The notes below the pieces were generated by a model. That model ran no database searches. It saw only the letters and a program-made list of their open reading frames with translations, and was not told the origin of the DNA. Source: Pararhizobium sp. (GTDB lineage: Bacteria > Pseudomonadota > Alphaproteobacteria > Rhizobiales > Rhizobiaceae). From it: a stretch of DNA of 64,000 bases. Location: contig JAURWE010000122.1 in assembly GCA_030655075.1 (NCBI GenBank), positions 1 through 64,000 on the forward strand, read 5' to 3'. Shown here piece after piece: positions 7,800 through 17,230 of the stretch. Position numbers and translations under genes: made by a program. Numbering within the stretch: position 1 is the stretch's first letter; every line of letters begins with the position of its first letter.

Positions 7800-8471
7800 A
7801 TGATCGTAGTGGTTGATGAGCGTGAGCTTGTAAAGAATGGATACACATCCCTGTTCGGACGTGAGGGCGTGCCCTCCACCGGCTTTGATCCCAATGAGTT
7901 CGGCGAGTGGGTCAGCAGCGCCGCCGACACCGATATTGACGCTGTCGAAGCGTTCCTGATCGGTCAGGGCGACATGGCTCTGAACCTTCCGCGGGCGATC
8001 CGCGACAGGTCGATGGCACCGGTTATCGCAATCAGCGATTCCCCGTCGCTCGAGACGACGCTGGCTTTCTTCGACTGTGGCGTGGACGACGTTGTCCGCA
8101 AGCCCGTGCACCCAAGAGAAATCCTGGCCCGTGCCGCTGCCATCCGCCGCCGCCTGAAGACCTTGACCAACTTCATCGACATCGGCCCGATCCGGGTTTT
8201 CTCCGACGGCCGCGATCCGGAAATCAACGGCGAGATGTTTGCCCTGCCGCGCCGCGAGCGCCGCATCCTTGAGTATCTGGTCGCCAACCGTGGCCGCCGT
8301 GTTTCCAAGACGCAGATTTTCAACGCGATCTACGGCATCTTCGACGAGGACGTTGAGGAGAATGTGGTCGAAAGCCACATCAGCAAGCTGCGCAAGAAAC
8401 TGCGCAAGCGATTGGGTTTCGACCCGATCGATTCCAAGCGCTTCCTCGGCTACTGCATCGACTGGAATTAA
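7800..8471 (+). CDS. rem: Transcriptional activator of motility Rem (OmpR-type)
   Basis: Rem is the exponential-phase activator of flagellar genes in Sinorhizobium and its relatives. The 223-residue protein has a receiver-like domain (1-115) and an OmpR/PhoB winged helix (about 125-223; LPRRERRILEYLVANRGRRV, then VVESHISKLRKKL). The receiver keeps acidic D6/E7 and a Lys in VRKPVHP but has no Asp at the expected phosphorylation position (AFLIGQGD), so it probably does not use classical phosphorylation. It starts at ATG 7800 after GGAGGCGGACGA. It is monocistronic, with a terminator immediately downstream and a long leader carrying inverted repeats and a CtrA-type box. Confidence 0.92.
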   Translation: MIVVVDERELVKNGYTSLFGREGVPSTGFDPNEFGEWVSSAADTDIDAVEAFLIGQGDMALNLPRAIRDRSMAPVIAISDSPSLETTLAFFDCGVDDVVRKPVHPREILARAAAIRRRLKTLTNFIDIGPIRVFSDGRDPEINGEMFALPRRERRILEYLVANRGRRVSKTQIFNAIYGIFDEDVEENVVESHISKLRKKLRKRLGFDPIDSKRFLGYCIDWN

Positions 8472-8477
8472 CAAACG

Positions 8478-8514
8478 AAAACGGGCACTTGCTTCAGCTT
8501 TTGCCCGTTTTTTT
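8478..8514 (+). terminator. Intrinsic terminator of rem
   Basis: AAAACGGGCA (8478-8487) pairs with TGCCCGTTTT (8502-8511) and is followed by a T-run to 8514. It lies 7 bases past the rem stop and separates rem from the flgE operon. Confidence 0.9.
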
Positions 8515-8593
8515 ATTGGGAATACCGGACCTAGACAGCTTCACGCAAGGCCCGACTCCTAGTCTGGTATGACAACGGAAACGAGGATCGGAC

Positions 8594-9811
8594 ATGAGTC
8601 TTTATGGAATGCTGAGAACCGGCGGCTCCGGTATGAACGCCCAGGCCAACAAGCTGGGAACCGTTGCCGAGAACATCGCCAACGCCAACACCACCGGCTA
8701 CAAGCGTGCATCGACGGAATTCTCGTCCATGATCCTGCCGTCGAGCGGCGGCGCCTACAATTCCGGCGGCGTGCAGACCTCGGTTCGCTATGCGATCTCC
8801 GAGCAGGGCGCCAGCACCTACACGACGTCTGCCAGCGACCTCGCCATCGACGGTGAAGGTTTCTTTGTCGTCCAGGGCGCCAAGGAAAAGTTCCTCACCC
8901 GCGCCGGCTCCTTCGTCATCGACGGCGACGGCTATTTCAAGAATGCTGCCGGCTATACGCTGACCGGCAAGGCCTATCAGGAAGGCGTCGAACCGCCCAT
9001 CGTCATCAACGGCCTCGACGATCTCGTGCCGATCAAGATGGACAGCGGCGAACTTCGCGCCGTCGGCTCCACCACCGGCGCCATCGGCTCGAACCTGCCA
9101 AACGATGCCGTTGTTGGTGCCGAATACACCACGTCGCTCGTGGTGTACGACACCCAGGGCAACACGCGTTTCCTCGATTTCGTCTATGAGAAGACGTCGC
9201 CGAACAATTGGAGCGTGGAGGTTCGCGACCGGGTAGGCTACGCGGCCAATCCTGCAACAGGCGTTATCGGCACGGCTGCGCTCGTATTCGACGCAACCGG
9301 CGCTCTGACAGCACCCGTAACTGTAACGACGACCGCGATCGCCGGTCTGAGCACGGGCGCAAACCTCAACGCACTGACCATCGACCTCGGCAAAACCACG
9401 CAGCTCGGCTACGCCTTCAATCCGGATGGCGGCACGATCGACGGCAGCAAGCCCAGCAAGGTCAGCGGCTACCAGATCTCCAAGGATGGCATCATCTACG
9501 TCAAATACGAAGATGGCACGCTCGATCCGAAGTTCCGCATCGGCATGGCCAGCGTTCGCAGCCCGGACAATCTGGTTCCCCAGTCGGGCAACGTCTATTC
9601 GCAGGGCGTCGATTCCGGCGTCATCGTCGCCGGCGTCGCCGGTTCGGGCAATTTCGGTGAAATCCTCTCCGGTGCACTCGAAGGCTCCAACGTCGATATC
9701 GCCGCCGAACTGACGGCGATGATCGAATCCCAGAGAAGCTACACGGCCAACTCCAAGGTATTCCAGACGGGTGCCGACCTGCTCGACGTTCTTGTGAACC
9801 TCAAGCGATAA
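8594..9811 (+). CDS. flgE: Flagellar hook protein FlgE
   Basis: FlgE builds the hook joining rod and filament. The protein is 405 residues. The N-terminal rod/hook domain reads MSLYGMLRTGGSGMNAQ with the diagnostic AENIANANTTGYKR. FlgE D1/D2 regions fill the middle (DLAIDGEGFFVVQ), and the C-terminal domain has EGSNVDIAAELTAMIESQRSY and ends LLDVLVNLKR. ATG 8594 follows GAGGAT at a suitable distance. It is the first gene of a long run through flgK, flgL, flaF, flbT, flgD and fliQ. The leader of about 80 bp between the rem terminator and this start should hold a promoter, but no clear box was recognised. Confidence 0.96.
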   Translation: MSLYGMLRTGGSGMNAQANKLGTVAENIANANTTGYKRASTEFSSMILPSSGGAYNSGGVQTSVRYAISEQGASTYTTSASDLAIDGEGFFVVQGAKEKFLTRAGSFVIDGDGYFKNAAGYTLTGKAYQEGVEPPIVINGLDDLVPIKMDSGELRAVGSTTGAIGSNLPNDAVVGAEYTTSLVVYDTQGNTRFLDFVYEKTSPNNWSVEVRDRVGYAANPATGVIGTAALVFDATGALTAPVTVTTTAIAGLSTGANLNALTIDLGKTTQLGYAFNPDGGTIDGSKPSKVSGYQISKDGIIYVKYEDGTLDPKFRIGMASVRSPDNLVPQSGNVYSQGVDSGVIVAGVAGSGNFGEILSGALEGSNVDIAAELTAMIESQRSYTANSKVFQTGADLLDVLVNLKR

Positions 9812-9833
9812 TCGAAAGTAAGTAGGCAACATC

Positions 9834-11297
9834 ATGTCGCTGTCATCCGCCATCAACACTGCCCAGACGATCTTCAACAACACGGCCGCCCAGACGGCGA
9901 TCGTGTCGAAGAACATCGCAAACTCGGGCAACGCCGACTACAACCGGCGGATGGCCTATCTCGGCACCACCAGCTACGGTGCCGAGGTCGTCACGATCCA
10001 GCGGGCGCAGAACGACGCGCTGTTCCGTCAGAGCATCACCAGCCGCGCGCAGACCGGTGCCCAGAACCGTCTGCTCGTCGGGCTGGAAGCCATTCAGTCG
10101 CTGCTCGGCGGCAACGACTATGAGACCTCGCCGTCGAAATACCTCGCCTCCTTCCGCGACAGCCTACAGACCTTCGCCTCGAAGCCGAACGATCTGACCG
10201 TTGCTGCCTCGACGATCTCCGAGGCGATCGATACGGCCAATTCGATCAAGAACACCTCGGCTGCCGTGCAGGATCTGCGTCTGCAGGCCGACAAGGAGAT
10301 CGGCCAGTCGGTCAAGGAGCTGAACGAGCTTCTGGCCAAGTTCGAACTGGCCAACGACGCGGTCAAGGGCGCCACGGCCAGCGGCACCGACCCGAACGAC
10401 GCGCTCGACCAGCGCGACAAGCTTCTCGGCCAGATCTCCGATATTGTCGGCGTCTCGGTTGTCACCCGCACCAACAACGACGTCGTGCTCTACACCAATG
10501 ATGGCACCGTCCTGTTTGAGACCAAGCCGCGGCTCGTCAGTTTCGCGCCGACCGCAGGCTTCAACGCCTTGACGACCGGCAACGCGATCTACATCGACGG
10601 CGTGCCCGTCAATGCCGGCACCGGTGGCAACACCACCGCCATGGGCAAAATGTCGGCGCTCCTGCAGCTGCGCGATAGCGTCATGCCGACCTTTCAAGCA
10701 CAGCTCGACGAGGTTGCGCGCGGCCTCATCACCATCTTTGCCGAACAGGACCAGTCCCTTCCGGCGACCTTGCCTGACATGCCCGGCCTCTTCACCTGGT
10801 CCGGCGCAACGGTTCCCGCAGCCGGTGTTGTCGTTCCTGGTCTCGCAGCGTCGCTTTCGGTCAATCCGGCTCTCATTCCGTCGCTCGGTGGCAATCCGAT
10901 GCTCCTGCGCGACGGCGGCATCAACGGCGCGGCCTACAAGGTCAACACCGCCAACAATGCCGGCTATTCCGAACTGCTGAAGAAATTCGGCGATGGCATG
11001 CAGACCGACATGTCCTTCGATCCATCGACCGAAGTCGACGGCACCAGCAGCGTCATGGAATTCTCCACCGGCTCGGTTGGCTGGCTGGAACAGTTGCGAA
11101 GCTCCGCCTCGGCGGCCAGTGATAACAAGGTTGCTCTTCTCTCGCGCACGCAGGAAGCTTTGAGCAACCAGACCGGTGTTAGTCTCGATGAGGAGCTGTC
11201 TCTGCTTCTCGATCTCGAGCAGTCTTACAAGGCTTCCGCCAAGCTTGTGAGTGCGGTCGACGCCATGATGGTGGCTTTGCTGGGAGCGATTAACTGA
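9834..11297 (+). CDS. flgK: Flagellar hook-associated protein 1, FlgK
   Basis: FlgK is the first hook-filament junction protein. The 487-residue product begins MSLSSAINTAQTIFNNTAAQT with SKNIANSGNADYNRR, the HAP1 version of the rod/hook N-terminal motif. The middle has coiled-coil segments (DALDQRDKLLGQISDIVGV, typical of FlgK). The C-terminus has NQTGVSLDEELSLLLDLEQSY, the conserved HAP1 ending. The stop TGA shares its last base with the flgL ATG, so the two are coupled. Length is slightly shorter than the enteric protein (547). Confidence 0.96.
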   Translation: MSLSSAINTAQTIFNNTAAQTAIVSKNIANSGNADYNRRMAYLGTTSYGAEVVTIQRAQNDALFRQSITSRAQTGAQNRLLVGLEAIQSLLGGNDYETSPSKYLASFRDSLQTFASKPNDLTVAASTISEAIDTANSIKNTSAAVQDLRLQADKEIGQSVKELNELLAKFELANDAVKGATASGTDPNDALDQRDKLLGQISDIVGVSVVTRTNNDVVLYTNDGTVLFETKPRLVSFAPTAGFNALTTGNAIYIDGVPVNAGTGGNTTAMGKMSALLQLRDSVMPTFQAQLDEVARGLITIFAEQDQSLPATLPDMPGLFTWSGATVPAAGVVVPGLAASLSVNPALIPSLGGNPMLLRDGGINGAAYKVNTANNAGYSELLKKFGDGMQTDMSFDPSTEVDGTSSVMEFSTGSVGWLEQLRSSASAASDNKVALLSRTQEALSNQTGVSLDEELSLLLDLEQSYKASAKLVSAVDAMMVALLGAIN

Positions 11298-12349
11298 TGA
11301 AAACGTCCTTCGTTTCAAGTCTGACCATTCAGAACGCCATGCGCCTGACGATCCAGCAGGCGCAGACCGAACTGATCAAGGTTCAGGAAGAGGCCACCAC
11401 CGGCCGCTACGCCGATATCGGTGTGGCGCTGGGGGCAGGAGCCACCCGTTCGCTCGACCTCAACCGCGAAGTTCAGCGTTTGACCAGCCTGAAGAGCACG
11501 AACTCGATCGTCACGCAGCGTCTTTCCGCTTCGCAGGAAGCCCTGACGCAGATCGCCAATGCCGCGCAGGCATCGCAGAAAGCCCTGATCGTTCTCAGCG
11601 GCAACAATTCGACCGATCAGCTGGATATCGCCAAGACCGAGATTCTGAACTCCCTTTCGATCTTCACGTCTGCTGCCAACACGTCCTTCAGCGGCGAATA
11701 CATTTTCAGCGGCATCAACAGCGATGTGAAGCCGCTGGCCGACTACAATACCAACCCGGCATCTCCGGCCAAGGCAGCCTTCAACACGGCGCTGACGACC
11801 TACATGGGTGCCAACGGCATCACCAGCATGGGTGACTTCACCGTCGCCGAGATGACCGATTTCATCACCAATGTCGTTGAACCCATGTACACGGGCACCG
11901 GCTGGGATACGGACTGGTCGAACGCGTCGGATCAGAACATGACGAGCCGCATCAGCACGACAGAAGTGGTGCAGAGCTCGACCAACGCAAATTCGGATGG
12001 CATGCGCAAGTTCGCGCTGGCCAGCATCGTCGCCACCGAGCTTTTCGGCAGCGGCATCAGCGCCGATGTGCGCTCCTATGTCGGCCAGGCGTCCATCAGC
12101 TACATGGGCTCGGCGATATCAGGCATCGATGCTGACAGAAGCAAGCTCGGCATCTCCGAAGCGCGCGTCAAGAAGGCGGATACGTCCATCGAGGCGCAGA
12201 TCAAGATCGTCAAGCTTCATGTCGGCGACCTCGAAGGCGTCGATGCCTACGAGGCGACGACCCGCATGAAGTCACTGCTGGCTCAGGTTGAGACATCGTA
12301 CACGCTAACGTCAAGGTTACAGCAACTAAGCTTGGTTAATTTCCTTTGA
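11297..12349 (+). CDS. flgL: Flagellar hook-associated protein 3, FlgL
   Basis: FlgL is the second hook-filament junction protein and resembles flagellin at both ends. The 350-residue protein has the flagellin-like N-terminal helix (residues 1-140; LTIQQAQTELIKVQEEATTGRYADIG) and the C-terminal helix (TRMKSLLAQVETSYTLTSRLQQLSLVNFL, last 29 residues). It follows flgK with a one-base overlap. A short 37-base gap then leads to flaF. Confidence 0.94.
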   Translation: MKTSFVSSLTIQNAMRLTIQQAQTELIKVQEEATTGRYADIGVALGAGATRSLDLNREVQRLTSLKSTNSIVTQRLSASQEALTQIANAAQASQKALIVLSGNNSTDQLDIAKTEILNSLSIFTSAANTSFSGEYIFSGINSDVKPLADYNTNPASPAKAAFNTALTTYMGANGITSMGDFTVAEMTDFITNVVEPMYTGTGWDTDWSNASDQNMTSRISTTEVVQSSTNANSDGMRKFALASIVATELFGSGISADVRSYVGQASISYMGSAISGIDADRSKLGISEARVKKADTSIEAQIKIVKLHVGDLEGVDAYEATTRMKSLLAQVETSYTLTSRLQQLSLVNFL

Positions 12350-12386
12350 TGGCAAAGGGTTCCGGACAAACATGAGGGATGTCTGA

Positions 12387-12734
12387 ATGTATCAGTTTTC
12401 ATACGCCGAGATCATGGAGGATGGCGTTGCCGATTCCAAGGATCGGGAGCGGCAGGTTCTGAGCAGGTCCATCGACCTTCTCAGCGCGGCAAAGAACCAG
12501 CGCGGCTACTCCCGCGAAGCCATCGAGGCAGTCTATTACACGCGTCGCGTCTGGATCCGTTTTATCGAAGACCTGCGCACGCCGGAAAACCAGCTCGACA
12601 ACGAACTCAGGGCCAATCTGATTTCCATCGCCATCTGGATACTGAACGAGACCGAGAAGATACGAAAAAGGGAATCGTCGAACTTCCAGGGCATCATCGA
12701 CATCACAACCATCATCAGGGATGGACTAAAATGA
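12387..12734 (+). CDS. flaF: Flagellin synthesis regulator FlaF
   Basis: FlaF is a small alphaproteobacterial protein needed for flagellin synthesis or export; it works with FlbT, which acts on flagellin mRNA. The 115-residue product begins MYQFSYAEI and contains SKDRERQVLSRSIDLLSAA and RANLISIAIWILNETEKIRK, typical of the family. ATG 12387 follows TGAGGGATG. Its TGA stop overlaps the flbT ATG (ATGA). Presence of the flaF-flbT pair next to flagellins is characteristic of alphaproteobacteria. Confidence 0.93.
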   Translation: MYQFSYAEIMEDGVADSKDRERQVLSRSIDLLSAAKNQRGYSREAIEAVYYTRRVWIRFIEDLRTPENQLDNELRANLISIAIWILNETEKIRKRESSNFQGIIDITTIIRDGLK

Positions 12735-13180
12735 AGAGCACACTGCGTATATCGCTAAAGTCCGGTGAGCGGATATTCGTCAATGGCGCGGTGCTTCGCG
12801 TTGACCGCAAGGTCGCCGTCGAGTTCATGAATGACGTGACGTTCCTTCTGGAAAATCACGTCCTTCAGCCTGAAGCCGCGACCACGCCGCTGAAGCAGCT
12901 GTATTTCATTGCCCAGATGATGCTGATCAATCCCGAGGGTGCCGAACATTCGATGGTGATGTTCCACAAGTCGGTGGTCATGCTGCTCACCTGCTTCAAG
13001 AATGAAGAAGTTCTGGCCGAGCTGAAACGGGTCGATGCACTGGTCACCCAGGGCAAGGCCTTCGAGGCCCTCAAGGCCATCCGTGGCCTCTACGCCATCG
13101 AGGACAAGATCCTCAATGCGCAGGAGATGACGCCGGCAACGATCGAGCAGATTCGCAAGGAGATCGCACCATGGCGGTAA
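12731..13180 (+). CDS. flbT: Flagellin mRNA repressor FlbT
   Basis: FlbT binds flagellin mRNA and limits its translation until the hook is complete (known from Caulobacter and relatives). The 149-residue protein starts MKSTLRISLKSGERIFVNGAVLRVDRKVAVEF, the family N-terminus; the VDRK and NDVTFLLENHV stretches are conserved. It overlaps flaF by 4 bases and flgD by 10 bases, so all three are probably co-translated. Confidence 0.94.
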   Translation: MKSTLRISLKSGERIFVNGAVLRVDRKVAVEFMNDVTFLLENHVLQPEAATTPLKQLYFIAQMMLINPEGAEHSMVMFHKSVVMLLTCFKNEEVLAELKRVDALVTQGKAFEALKAIRGLYAIEDKILNAQEMTPATIEQIRKEIAPWR

Positions 13181-13584
13181 GCGGCATCACCGGTAGTTTC
13201 AACACCGGAAACACCACGACCCAGTCGGAATCGACAAAGGATTCCAAGGCGGCCAGCCTCAACTATGACAGCTTCCTGAAGCTGCTCGTCGCCCAGTTGA
13301 AGAACCAGGACCCGACCGAACCGATGGATTCGACCGCGCAGATGGCGCAGCTTGCCACCTTCTCGCAGGTCGAGCAGACCATCAAGACCAACACCAATCT
13401 CGAAAGCCTTCTGCAGCGCACATCGCTCAGCGAAGCCAATGCGGTCATCGGCCGCACGGTTACCAGCGCCGATGGCGCGGTCTCTGGCGTCGTCAAGGAG
13501 GTCAAGCTATATTCCGACGGCATCATCGCAGTCCTTGATTCGGGTAAGGAACTGGCGATCGGACCCGGCGTGAAGGTAAAATAA
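13171..13584 (+). CDS. flgD: Flagellar hook cap / scaffold protein FlgD
   Basis: FlgD caps the growing hook. The product is 137 residues, short against about 230 in enterics: it keeps the N-terminal conserved segment (YDSFLKLLVAQLKNQDPTEP, then MAQLATFSQVEQ at about 30-65) and a small remainder, but lacks the C-terminal tudor/Ig-like domains. Short FlgD proteins are usual in Rhizobiaceae. It overlaps flbT by 10 bases and precedes fliQ by 4 bases. Confidence 0.93.
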   Translation: MAVSGITGSFNTGNTTTQSESTKDSKAASLNYDSFLKLLVAQLKNQDPTEPMDSTAQMAQLATFSQVEQTIKTNTNLESLLQRTSLSEANAVIGRTVTSADGAVSGVVKEVKLYSDGIIAVLDSGKELAIGPGVKVK

Positions 13585-13588
13585 CACC

Positions 13589-13855
13589 ATGAATGAAGCG
13601 GACGCCCTCGATATCGTTCAGGCAGCGATCTGGACCGTTATCGTGGCGTCCGGCCCTGCCGTACTTGCGGCCATGATCGTCGGTGTCGTCATCGCCTTTC
13701 TGCAGGCCCTGACCCAGGTTCAGGAAATGACGCTGACCTTCGTCCCCAAGATCCTCGCCGTCATGGTCACCGTGGCGATTTCGGCCCCCTTCGTCGGGTC
13801 GCAGATCTCGATTTTCACCGATATCGTCTTCTCGCGAATACAGTCCGGTTTCTGA
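13589..13855 (+). CDS. fliQ: Flagellar export protein FliQ
   Basis: FliQ is a small export-gate membrane protein. The 88-residue product has two transmembrane helices (about 16-38 and 52-73) with the family motif FLQALTQVQEMTLTFVPKI between them. It lies 4 bases after flgD and about 110 bases before flhA. The other gate proteins FlhA and FliR are next, but fliP is not in the window. Confidence 0.94.
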   Translation: MNEADALDIVQAAIWTVIVASGPAVLAAMIVGVVIAFLQALTQVQEMTLTFVPKILAVMVTVAISAPFVGSQISIFTDIVFSRIQSGF

Positions 13856-13963
13856 TCCGAACACGCGCCCTTGCCACCCTCGCGCAAGCTTCGCTCTCTA
13901 CATTCGAGATAGTATTGGCAGCAGATGTATGCTGCCGGCTTCTCATGAAGAGACGAAAAAGCG

Positions 13964-16051
13964 ATGGCGCAACCACCTGTACTGACCATTCCGAAAGTCG
14001 CACCCAAGGGGCGTGATATCGGCTTTGCGCTTGGCATTGTCGCCATCCTGTCGATCCTCTTCCTGCCCATTCCGCCGTTTTTGATTGATCTCGGGCTCGC
14101 CTTCTCGATTTCGTTCTCGATTCTGATCCTGATGGTGGCGCTGTGGATTCAGCGGCCGCTCGATTTCTCATCCTTCCCGACCATTCTTCTGATCGCGACC
14201 ATGACGCGGCTGGCGCTCAACATCGCCACGACGCGCGTGATCCTGTCGCACGGGCATGAGGGCCATGATGCCGCCGGCGGCGTCATCGCCGGTTTCGCCA
14301 GTCTCGTCATGTCGGGCGATTTCGTCATCGGGGTGATCGTCTTCCTCATTCTGATCACGGTGAATTTCATCGTCATCACCAAGGGTGCAACGCGTATCGC
14401 CGAAGTCGGCGCGCGCTTCACCCTCGACGCCATTCCCGGCAAGCAGATGTCGATCGACGCCGACCTTTCGGCTGGCCTGATCGACGAGAAGCAGGCCCAG
14501 CAACGCCGCCGCGAACTGGAAGACGAAAGCTCCTTCTTCGGCTCCATGGACGGTGCGTCGAAGTTCGTGCGCGGCGACGCCATCGCCGGCCTGCTGATCA
14601 CCGCCATCAACGTCTTCGGCGGCATCATCATCGGCTATTTCCGCCACGGCATGCAGATCGGCGAGGCGGCCGACGTCTTCGTCAAGCTCTCGGTCGGTGA
14701 CGGCCTGGTCTCGCAGATCCCGGCCCTGATCGTCTCGCTCGCAGCCGGCCTGCTCGTCTCGCGCGGCAGTGCCCCGGGCTCGACCGACAAGGCGGTTATC
14801 GACCAGCTCAGCAACTATCCGCGCGCCCTGATGGTGGCGGCCGGTCTGATGATGCTGCTCGCCATCGTGCCCGGCCTTCCCTTCGTGCCGTTCATGATTC
14901 TCGGCGGCGGCATGGCCTTCGGTGCCTGGATCATTCCGCGCCGGATCGAAGCTGAGCAGAAGGTGCTGCGTGATCAGGACGATCAGCGCCAGCAGCAGAC
15001 CAAGGACACCGAGAAGGACTCCGTCCGCTCGGTCCTCAAGACCGCCGAAATCGAGCTGCTGCTCGGCAAGCAGGTCTCCACCCGCCTGCTCGGAGCCCAT
15101 CAGGAACTGGCCTTTCGCGTCGGCAAGATGCGCAAGAAATTCGCCAGCCAGTACGGCCTCGTCGTCCCGGAAATCAAGGTCTCCGACGACATCAGCATTC
15201 CCGACAAGGCCTATCATATCCGCATCCACGGCACGACGGTCGCCTCCAATACGGTGCGTGTCGGCGAAGTTCTTGTCGTCACCGGTGGCGGCCGCCGGCC
15301 GAGCGTCCCGGGCGACGATATTCGCGAACCCGCTTTCGGCATGCCGGCCGTGTCGATCCTCGAAACCTTCACCGAGGACCTGAAGCGCGAGGGCTTCCAC
15401 CCGATCGACAACGTCTCGGTCGTGCTCACCCACGTCAGCGAGGTCATTCGCAACAACCTGCCGCAGCTCCTGTCCTACAAGGACGTCAAGATCCTCATCG
15501 AGCGTCTCGATCCCGAATACCGCAAGCTCGCCGACGAAATCTGCACCTCGCACATGTCTTATTCCGGCCTTCAGGCCGTGCTGAAGCTGCTCCTGGCTGA
15601 GCGCGTGTCGATCCGCAACCTTCACCTCATTCTCGAAGCCGTCGCAGAACTGGCGCCGCATGTGCGCAAGACCGAGCAGATCGTCGAGCATGTGCGTGTG
15701 CGCATGTCGCAGCAGTTGTGCGGCGATCTGGCCGACAACGGCGTGCTGCGTGTGCTCCGTCTCGGCAACAAATGGGACATGGTCTTCCACCAGGCCCTGA
15801 AGCGCGATGCCAAGGGCGAAGTCGTCGAGTTCGATATCGATCCGCGCCATCTGGAAGAGTTCAGCGAGCAGGCGACCAAAGTTATCCGTGAACATCTCGA
15901 CCGCGGCATGCCGTTTGTACTGGTCACGTCGCCCGAATCCCGCTCTTATGTGCGCATGATCATCGAGCGTCTCTTTGCCACCTTGCCGGTGCTGTCTCAC
16001 GTCGAGCTTGCCAAGGGCCTCGAGATAAAGATCCTCGGCTCGATTTCATGA
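13964..16051 (+). CDS. flhA: Flagellar export gate protein FlhA
   Basis: FlhA is the large export-gate subunit that receives substrates and uses the proton motive force. The 695-residue protein has about eight N-terminal membrane helices (residues 15-320), the conserved cytoplasmic FHIPEP-type loop (VGARFTLDAIPGKQMSIDADL), a linker around 330-360 and the soluble C-terminal domain to 695. ATG 13964 follows AGAGACGAAAAAGCG. Its TGA overlaps the fliR ATG (ATGA). A 610-residue open frame on the opposite strand is a shadow caused by codon bias. Confidence 0.97.
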   Translation: MAQPPVLTIPKVAPKGRDIGFALGIVAILSILFLPIPPFLIDLGLAFSISFSILILMVALWIQRPLDFSSFPTILLIATMTRLALNIATTRVILSHGHEGHDAAGGVIAGFASLVMSGDFVIGVIVFLILITVNFIVITKGATRIAEVGARFTLDAIPGKQMSIDADLSAGLIDEKQAQQRRRELEDESSFFGSMDGASKFVRGDAIAGLLITAINVFGGIIIGYFRHGMQIGEAADVFVKLSVGDGLVSQIPALIVSLAAGLLVSRGSAPGSTDKAVIDQLSNYPRALMVAAGLMMLLAIVPGLPFVPFMILGGGMAFGAWIIPRRIEAEQKVLRDQDDQRQQQTKDTEKDSVRSVLKTAEIELLLGKQVSTRLLGAHQELAFRVGKMRKKFASQYGLVVPEIKVSDDISIPDKAYHIRIHGTTVASNTVRVGEVLVVTGGGRRPSVPGDDIREPAFGMPAVSILETFTEDLKREGFHPIDNVSVVLTHVSEVIRNNLPQLLSYKDVKILIERLDPEYRKLADEICTSHMSYSGLQAVLKLLLAERVSIRNLHLILEAVAELAPHVRKTEQIVEHVRVRMSQQLCGDLADNGVLRVLRLGNKWDMVFHQALKRDAKGEVVEFDIDPRHLEEFSEQATKVIREHLDRGMPFVLVTSPESRSYVRMIIERLFATLPVLSHVELAKGLEIKILGSIS

Positions 16052-16800
16052 TAACCGATCCGGAAGGCACCGTTCTGGCGCTTTTCGCGGCCTTCTGCCG
16101 GATTGGTGGCTGCATCATGCTGCTGCCGGGTTTCTCGTCCGCCCGCATTCCCGTTCAGATCCGGCTCTTTATCGCCGTAGCCATTTCCATGGCCGTGCTG
16201 CCGGTCATGTGGGATCAGATCTACCCGCAGGTCAGCAACAAGGGACACAGCTTCATCCTGATCGCCGGCGTCGAGACCGCCGTTGGCGCCGTCATCGGAC
16301 TGATTGCGCGTTACTATGTGCTCGGACTTCAGTTCGCCGGAACGGTCATCACCATGATGATCGGCTTCAATGCGCCACCATCAGCCGATGTTCTTGAAGA
16401 CACCGCCGAAAACCAGCTGACCAACATGATCAGCTTTGCCGGCCTGCTCATCCTGTTCCTCCTGGATTTTCACCATCTCATCCTCGAGGCGCTGGTGCGC
16501 TCCTACACGATCATGCCGATCGGCTCGGCCTATGATCCGCAAAACGTCCTGATCATGCTGACCAACGCGCTCGGAGAAACCTTCTCCATCATGCTGCGGC
16601 TTGCCAGCCCGTTCATTCTCTACGGCCTGCTGTTCAACATCGCCGTCGGCTTCGTCAACAAGCTGGCGCCACAGATGCCGATCTACTTCATCTCGGCGCC
16701 GTACCTGATCCTCGGCGGCATGTTCCTTCTCTATCTTGGCGTCGCGGCCATGCTGAAGCTTTTCGCCGATGGCTTCCTGCCCGTCATAAGGGGTTTCTGA
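16048..16800 (+). CDS. fliR: Flagellar export protein FliR
   Basis: FliR is an export-gate membrane protein. The 250-residue product has about six hydrophobic helices and conserved family stretches: FAAFCRIGGCIMLLPGFSS near the N-terminus, VGAVIGLIARYYVLGLQFAG in the middle and KLAPQMPIYFISAP near the end. It overlaps flhA by 4 bases and precedes the FliJ-like gene by 16 bases. Confidence 0.95.
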   Translation: MITDPEGTVLALFAAFCRIGGCIMLLPGFSSARIPVQIRLFIAVAISMAVLPVMWDQIYPQVSNKGHSFILIAGVETAVGAVIGLIARYYVLGLQFAGTVITMMIGFNAPPSADVLEDTAENQLTNMISFAGLLILFLLDFHHLILEALVRSYTIMPIGSAYDPQNVLIMLTNALGETFSIMLRLASPFILYGLLFNIAVGFVNKLAPQMPIYFISAPYLILGGMFLLYLGVAAMLKLFADGFLPVIRGF

Positions 16801-16816
16801 TCATGAGGACCGCACG

Positions 16817-17230
16817 ATGAAAACGCGCTCGGAAAAGCTCAAGCGGCTGGTCGCCGTCCAGCGCCATCTCGAACGCATGGCCGAAACCGAACTGGCCGAG
16901 ACATCGCGGCAGCGCAAGGAGCTGGCTGAAACCATGGATGTCGTCGTCGACGCCATGGGCTCGGTCCATGAAATCCACCGGATGTTCTCCGGCCTCTACT
17001 CCGGTCAGCTCAACCGCCTGCACCAGAAGGATCAGATGCTCTCGGGCATCCAGCAGGTCCAAGAGACCCGCGTGGTCAAGGAGCGCACCAAGGCCGACCG
17101 GCTGAACGAACATATGATCGAGGCCCGCAACGGCGAAGACCGCGAAGCTGCAGACAACGCGATTTACGATGTCATCGATCAGCGTTTCGCCGCCATGCCA
17201 CCAGCTTCCGGTAAGCTTGACGGGCGATAG
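16817..17230 (+). CDS. FliJ-like coiled-coil protein
   Basis: A 137-residue, highly charged, almost entirely helical protein (KTRSEKLKRLVAVQRHLERMAE; QETRVVKERTKADRLNEHMIEA) with coiled-coil character from about 5 to 120. Size, charge and position after fliR fit FliJ, the export chaperone escort that binds FliI and FlhA, but FliJ proteins diverge so much that sequence does not prove it. ATG 16817 follows TGAGGACC. It may also be a general flagellar protein of unknown role. Confidence 0.6.
   Translation: MKTRSEKLKRLVAVQRHLERMAETELAETSRQRKELAETMDVVVDAMGSVHEIHRMFSGLYSGQLNRLHQKDQMLSGIQQVQETRVVKERTKADRLNEHMIEARNGEDREAADNAIYDVIDQRFAAMPPASGKLDGR

Noticed and set aside
14168..16000. 610-codon open frame on the minus strand opposite flhA
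   Set aside because: It is the antisense of a certain flhA gene. GC-rich codon bias leaves such frames open; its translation is low in complexity and Asp/Arg/Gly-rich with no family features.
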